A stretch of DNA of 64,000 nucleotides from Nematostella vectensis (Eukaryota > Cnidaria > Anthozoa > Actiniaria > Edwardsiidae), in contig NC_064038.1 of the NCBI RefSeq assembly GCF_932526225.1, positions 17,533,075-17,597,074 of the forward strand, in the 5' to 3' direction. A program made the translations under genes and the position numbers. This document shows positions 58,193-64,000 of this stretch, piece by piece (positions within the stretch are counted from its first letter, which is position 1; every line of letters starts with the position of its first letter). The notes beneath the pieces were generated by a model. It saw only the letters and a list, made by a program, of their open reading frames with translations, did no database searches and was not told the DNA's origin.

Positions 58193-61100
58193 ATGGCGGC
58201 GGAAGGAGCTGAAATGTCGAAAATAAACGTCGTCGTAAAAACCTCGAAAAATAAAGAAACCATCGCGGTTGAACCGACTGCTACGATAAAAGAGGTATTG
58301 TATTGTCCACCTGACTCGATTGTAATAGGTTAGATCTAATTTTTTATTATTTATCCTCAGTTTAAAGAAATGATATCAGAAAAATTTGGAGCTCCAGTCC
58401 CTCAGCTCTGCCTTATTTTCGCCGGCCGAATTTTGAAAGACCATGACACGTTAGCATCAAGTGGTGTGTATACGATCCTTCATAATCAATCTAAATCAAC
58501 CAGAATCTTTTCTTTGTCCCTTCTAGTTTCTGATTCTGTTTTGGTTCTAACAATTTCAGCCATCAAGGATGGACTCACCGTTCATCTGGTAATAAAATCG
58601 GAAAATAGAGTAAGTAAGATTGATCGTTAATTTACTTGGGTTTCCTTCTTTTCTGAGTCACTGTAATCGCATCTCACTCGAGGAAAAAATGCACTTTACT
58701 CGGAGTATTTATGCGAAAGTCTTTTAACCTTGTTTTTTTTCACAGCTGTTATAATGTAATGTCATAAGCCAGGTAATAAATTTTTAATCTTCTGCCTTCT
58801 CTTTGCTGTATTGAATGCAAAAAAAAAACTCTAAAAGTCTTGTTGCTGTTTACATATCGGTAAATTAAAAGGAGCTAATTAAACTTGGAGAAATCGGAGA
58901 TTTTCATGTGGAAATCGAAAACTTCTTACATGATGAACAATGTCTAAAAACGCAATTTTGAAGCTAAAGGGAAATTAAAGAAAATAGTATCTTATAGTGA
59001 TAAATACAAAAAACCCAAATAGTCATGTTCCAGAAGAATGAATACAATACACCAATCTGCCCTGAAGAAGTCTTATTAAAGACGAAAATTTGGCAAAGTC
59101 AAATTCCAGTTTTTGGTGTATTGTATCTTATAGTGCATAGCACGCGCTATTCTAGAAAATGCGCGTTTTTGTCAGTTGTAATTTTTTTGCGTCTCGTGCC
59201 ACTATTCTGATGTAAATAAGCTTGTAACGATTCACCTTCTTCAGTCTGCCCTGAAGAAGTCTTATTAAAGACGAAAATTTGGCAGAGTCGATTTCCAGTT
59301 TTTGTGTATTGTATTCATTGTTCTGGTACGAGATCGCGAGATCGTTTGGGCTTTTTGATTCTATTCGTATCTTATAGTGAGATACATATGAAAAATGGCA
59401 TTTTCTTTTAAACTTTTTATCACATTTTCCACTCGATTATTTACTTGAATTTTGCCCACGGAAATGCTCTCAGCCCATGTCCATCCATACATTTTTGAAA
59501 ATGGAGGTTTATTCCCAGTATTTTAAAAATGTCACAATCACAATCCAACTTGTTATCACTTTCTTGCTGGCGCAGTTTATTCTCGCCTTCAAGAGTTATT
59601 TTCTGGGTCCTCCTGTTTTCCTCCCTCTCCCCCCAAAACCAACATTTTCGGTCCTAAGCTGTGTTTTATGTATGGTGGCTGCCTTAGGTGCCTTTCTATG
59701 CATTCAACTCGACCATGTATGACCATGTATGTACGTCATATCTGGGCCCTTGTTGTATCCTAGACCACGTCATATCTGGGCCCTTGTTGTATCTTACAAG
59801 GGGAATAAGCTTGACCAATTTATTTATCTTATATTTTACGAAAATACTGGATGCAAAAAAGAATCAGTTACTATGAATGTGCTGCGAGGCAGTCTAGAAT
59901 TAGATAAATTGTTTGCTGAAGACTTTTCAGAAAATCAATCATGCAGCCGTTTCAGGCTCCCACACAATATCAAGTGACTCAAAGAATCAGTTTCCAACTG
60001 CTAATTCAAGCGAGTAACTGAGAAACATTCAATCAAATATCATTAATAAAGTATCAGAATTTAATGGTCCATGGTTATTTTAAAGTTTTCTTGCAAATGA
60101 ATCATTGTATGTTTAATTGTAAACTGCTTTTCCCTGGACTGTGGAGACAATTATCACTTAGTAACTTTGTCCATTAAACATGTATTTACTCCTCTTCCTA
60201 TCCAGGGACAGCAGCAAGCTGCAAGCCATGCTTCCCAGGTAATAACCATTTTGTACAGATATAAGAACATTACAAGAAAACCTTATCATCAAATTTTGAG
60301 TTCAATTTTTCTTGCTGGTCAAACAGAAATGACACATAACTCAGTGGGGTAATTGTTCAGAAGAGCTGTTTTAATAAAATCATGGACAAGCAAGATTTTT
60401 TACATTGATTATAGGCTTTAGGGCATTCGTGAGTGGTGTGTGCTTGGAATGTGATTAAAGCTGAAGTTCTCACAGTGGAATTTGAAACTTGTTTATGACA
60501 ATGTATCCTCTTATCAAGTTTAGATTTTACTCCAAAATGCTAAGTTTTTATCAATTCCATTCTCTCACAAATTGCTTAAACACTAATATACTAATATCCC
60601 ATCAAAATTGTCAAGACCAAGAAAATTCTCAACACTCTTCTCAACTTTTTATTCATGTTTGAGTTTAGATAAAGTTGTAAAATAGTCTTGCTACACCAAA
60701 CAATTTTGTAATCCTGTACTCTCACATCCTGTTTGCTTTGTCAGACCCCATCTCCTCCTACTGCCCTGTCACCGTCCGTCCCCCTGCCCACTGGGACCCC
60801 TAATCCCTTGGACCTTGCCGGCCTTGGGGGGCTAGGTGCTATGGGACAATCAGGGAATCTGCAAGAGATGACTCAACAGCTACAGCAACAGGTATTAACC
60901 CAGGTGGCAACCAGGACAAAAATTTGGCCTACATTCTGTATAATGATTTTTAAGTACCTCAGTGATAAGCTATTCTCAAAATATGTCATATAAGGATAAC
61001 CTGGTGGATAACCTGTGAATGTGAGGCAGGACCATTTTGCACAAATGGGTTCTATAGTATAAAGTCATTGCCTTTGTTTCTGTAGAAAGTTATTGCCTTC

Positions 61101-63297
61101 GTTTAGTACAAAGTTGTCGCTTTAGTTTAGTTGCCTTTGTTCAGTACAAAGTCGTTGCCTTTGTTTAGTGCAAAGTCGTTGCCTTTGTTTAGTGCAAAGT
61201 CGTTGCCTTTGTTTAGTACAAAGTCGTTGCGTTTGTATAGTTCAAAGTCGTTGCCTTTGTATAGTACAAAGTCGTTGCCTTTGTTTAGTACAACGTCGTT
61301 GCCTTTGTTTAGTACAACGTCGTTGCCTTTGTTTAGTACAAAGTCGTTGCCTTTTTAGTACAAAGTCGTTGCCTTTGTTTAGTACAAAGTCGTTGCCTTT
61401 GTTTAGTACAAAGTCGTGGCATTTGTTTAGTACAAAGTCGTTGCCTTTGTTTAGTACAAAGTCGTGGCATTTGTTTAGTACAAAGTCGTTGCCTTTATTT
61501 AGTACAAAGTCGTTGCCTTTGTTTAGTACAAAGTCGTTGCCTTTGTTTAGTACAAAGTAGTTGCCTTTGTTTAGTACAAAGTCGTTGCCTTTGTTTAGTA
61601 CAAAGTCGTTGCCTTTGTTTAGTACAAAGTAGTTGCCTTTGTTTAGTGCAAAGTCGTAGCCTTTTTTAGTACAAAGTCGTTGCCTTTGTTTAGTACAAAG
61701 TCGTGGCATTTGTTTAGTACAAAGTCGTTGCCTTTATTTAGTACAAAGTCGTTGCCTTTGTTTAGTACAAAGTCGTGGCATTTGTTTAGTACAAAGTCGT
61801 TGCCTTTATTTAGTACAAAGTCGTTGCCTTTGTTTAGTGCAAAGTCGTTGCCTTTGTTTAGTGCAAAGTCGTTGCCTTTGTATAGTACAAAGTCGTTGCC
61901 TTTATTTAGTACAAAGTCGTTGCCTTTGTATAGTACAAAGTCGTTGCCTTTGTTTAGTACAAAGTCGTTGCCTTTGTTAGTGAGCTCTAGGGGAGACAAC
62001 TGCTCTTCTTCAGAATATTTAGCGTAACATCTTTTCAAGAGCTCAAGTAATTCTTGCTCAGTTTTAACGTAGAGATACGAAATGCCATTGTTAATGTAGA
62101 GACAAGCCTAATGTGCTTTAATCTATAGCATTTGAGAGGAGGGGCCAAAATAGCTAATTCTAAAGACTGGAAAAATATTTTGGAATAAGCCCCCCCCCCC
62201 CCCCCCAGTTTGAGACAAAAATAGAATAAATCCCTGGGGCTTATTTGAGATTTTACTGTTGTATGTAAGTTCTTACTGTATGTTGTATATAAGTTTCATC
62301 ACATTTTGTATCTTGGATTTTGATAATGATCTTGACGTTTTTCCCAGATGATGTCTAACCCGGACACCATGAGACAAATCCTGGATAATCCTATTGTACA
62401 GGTTTGTATTTGCTAGAAATTGCCAAGATAAATATTCTTTGAGTGCCTTCATAGCGTTTTGAAAACCTAGGTTTCTTTGTTTGGGAGAATTAGAGAACAG
62501 ATCAGTGGAGCTCAAGACGGCAGGTCGAATGCTTCATCTTTGCTTAGGAATGCAATAATAAAAAAAACTGACTTAACAACAGTGTGCTTGTGCATGCAGA
62601 AGACAGTTTGAAAATTGAAATTTTCTATCTTGGACTGAGTGGATTTTTTCATTTAAAGCGACAAATGTACTAGTTTACTACTGGAGGGACGACAGAAACC
62701 TCAGCAGACAAGAGACAAAAGAATCTATTAGAATCCATTCGAATTTAACAGGCTATGAGCTCTAAATTTTCAGTCACATCCTCAAAGAAACGCTGCTTTT
62801 ACAATTTTGAAATATTTTTTACCCATTTTCCATTAACGGGTGACACTTCCATTTTAACTGCCGTTTTAACTCTAACTATATTAATATATTATTGTAAACT
62901 ATCTCACCACAGGGTTCAAAATAACTTTGTAAATCTGCTAAATTTTGCCGGCTTTTTGGATTTTGGTGGGAAAAAAGCCTGCATACTCAAAATATGAGAA
63001 AGGGATACAGAAAAAAAGAGTTGGCAAAGACCAGAAAACAGCCAGCTATTGCCAGCAGCCAGCCGCTATTTTGAACCCTGCACTATGCTATAAACTGTTA
63101 ACCAAGGCTGTGTAATTTCTTAGAGAGTTACTGGAATCAAGGAAATTTTAGGCTGAACATTCTCCTATGTAATAAGTCTTGTGGCAGCAAGGGGATCTAT
63201 TTCAATTGATTGGAATCTATTGCAGAGCATGATGTCTAACCCTGAGCTCATGAGAAACATGATTCTAAGCAACCCTCAGATGCAACAGCTAGTTGAG
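58193..63297 (+). CDS. UBQLN: Ubiquilin, 5' seven exons (continues beyond the window)
   Basis: Exons 58193-58294, 58361-58463, 58560-58609, 60206-60238, 60745-60891, 62348-62401, 63226-63297; all borders are AG/GT and phases fit. Residues about 9-83 form the ubiquitin-like domain ([49 protein letters not shown]). A Gln/Pro/Ser-rich linker and a Gly/Leu stretch ([12 protein letters not shown]) follow, then STI1 repeats ([38 protein letters not shown]). Ubiquilins carry ubiquitylated or membrane-protein clients to the proteasome: the UBL binds the proteasome, STI1 regions hold hydrophobic clients, and a C-terminal UBA, here outside the window, binds ubiquitin. The ATG at 58193 ([10 protein letters not shown]) is the first in frame. 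Confidence 0.94.
59029..59328. repeat. About 300-bp structure with inverted ends and two hammerhead-like cores
   Basis: CCAGAAGAATGAATACAATA at 59030 returns inverted near 59,305-59,326. Between them CTGAAGAAGTCTTATTAAAG plus ACGAAAATTTGG occurs twice in direct orientation (about 59,056-59,128 and 59,245-59,312). In the first copy, AATACAATACACC and GGTGTATTGTAT can pair around the core. It lies in the third ubiquilin intron. CTGANGA...GAAA is the hammerhead core pattern; here it has one extra base. Confidence 0.5.
61030..61980. repeat. 24-bp minisatellite, about 38 copies
   Basis: Unit GTTGCCTTTGTTTAGTACAA plus AGTC. It begins about 140 bp after the donor of ubiquilin exon 60745-60891. The period is a multiple of three, so ORFs on both strands across it are artefacts. 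Confidence 0.97.
62910..63080. mobile_element. Short MITE with CAGGGTTCAAAATA ends
   Basis: 171 bp, starts CAGGGTTCAAAATA and ends TATTTTGAACCCTG, inside a ubiquilin intron. The ends look hAT-like, but no 8-bp duplication is apparent. Confidence 0.75.
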
Positions 63298-63540
63298 GTA
63301 CAGTATTGGAAGAGTATCACTCTGTGCCTATTACCATTGGGTTCCAGGTTTGATTTGGGGCTCAGATGTGATTTGAGTTTGTTTGTTCTTACCTTTGCTC
63401 CAAAGTTTCTCTCTAGTTTTTCAAGTTTTCTCCATTCACAAAATCTAGTATTTTCAATCCTAAGCTGTGTTCTGACAACATAGCAGCATAGTGCGTATTT
63501 TATACTTGACCTTGTGGATCTGTGGAACTCAGCCTCTCAA

Positions 63541-64000
63541 CTAGAGTGGAATCTGGATTTTACCTTAACCTTGATTTTATCATTAGTATTCCTTACTCCC
63601 AGGGGAATACAGCAAAATGTACAAGAAATTACCTCGATCTTACAATATTGGATACAACAATATTCTTGATTTTACGATATAATTCTGTTCTCCAAAGTGT
63701 AATGTTGACCTCAATTCAATATTGCTGATTCTCTCTATCAAGGTAAAGAAAAACTTGAGACACCACACATATAGTACAGTTAATCGATTTTTTGATTTAC
63801 AGTCTTACACAGTAGTTAAACAGTCTTTTACAGAGTACAGTTACAATATTTTCATTTTTTGGAAGTTGATATTTAACCTGACCTCGCTACAACAATCTTT
63901 TCAATGGATTTTCCTTTATATCCTAAAATCATGGACCTCTTTGTAATGATACCTCGATTTTAAGATACATTTTCTTTCTCCTGGAGCATATCGTAAAATC
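63541..64000. mobile_element. MITE related to 56834-57307, cut by the window edge
   Basis: Begins AGAGTGGAATCTGGATTTTA, similar to the CAGTGGA ends above, and is related in inverted orientation to 57,100-57,300 (CTTGATTTTACGATAT, ACAATATT motifs). The right end is not visible. Confidence 0.55.

Noticed and set aside
61131-62038. ORFs with LPLFSTKS or NKGNDFVL repeats
   Set aside because: By-products of the 24-bp array in a ubiquilin intron.

Overview
The window is eukaryotic: AT-rich, gene-sparse, with multi-exon genes obeying GT-AG rules and many transposons. The animal gene set (semaphorin, COMMD10, ubiquilin) and the virus-like genes at the left edge resemble what I know from sea anemones and corals, so an anthozoan cnidarian of the Nematostella type is the best guess. 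This is a family-level inference, not a database result.

Layout. 1-3.5 kb is a compact, visibly GC-rich block of short intronless genes on both strands, two of them frameshifted, ending in a 49-bp tandem array. It looks like an integrated virus-like (Polinton/adintovirus-like) fragment. 4.1-10 kb holds transposon debris and a BEL/Pao LTR retrotransposon (5881-9409, minus strand) with both LTRs and a perfect 5-bp target duplication. It has lost most of pol by an in-frame deletion and split a small zinc-finger-like ORF. 10-17 kb is mostly non-coding, with MITE-like repeats and one weak small-protein candidate.

18.8-43.9 kb is one semaphorin gene on the plus strand. I could follow 25 coding exons whose phases all agree (991 codons plus stop): signal peptide, Sema, PSI, two Ig-like domains, an SEA domain with a G|SVV autocleavage motif, a transmembrane helix and a cytoplasmic tail. 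Sema-Ig-SEA is an architecture I do not know from described semaphorins. 50.7-57.9 kb is COMMD10 on the minus strand; its final exon was not found. Only 268 bp away, head to head, starts ubiquilin on the plus strand (58,193 onward, running off the window).

The most unusual property of the window is tandem repeats. Over a dozen unrelated minisatellites (18 to about 100 bp units) fill roughly a quarter of it. Most lie inside introns and begin within tens of bases of a splice site, and two of them duplicate a splice acceptor or donor. Several non-autonomous DNA transposons can be delimited exactly, because their target duplications (TA, TTAA, 9 bp) or the empty site in a neighbouring repeat unit are visible.
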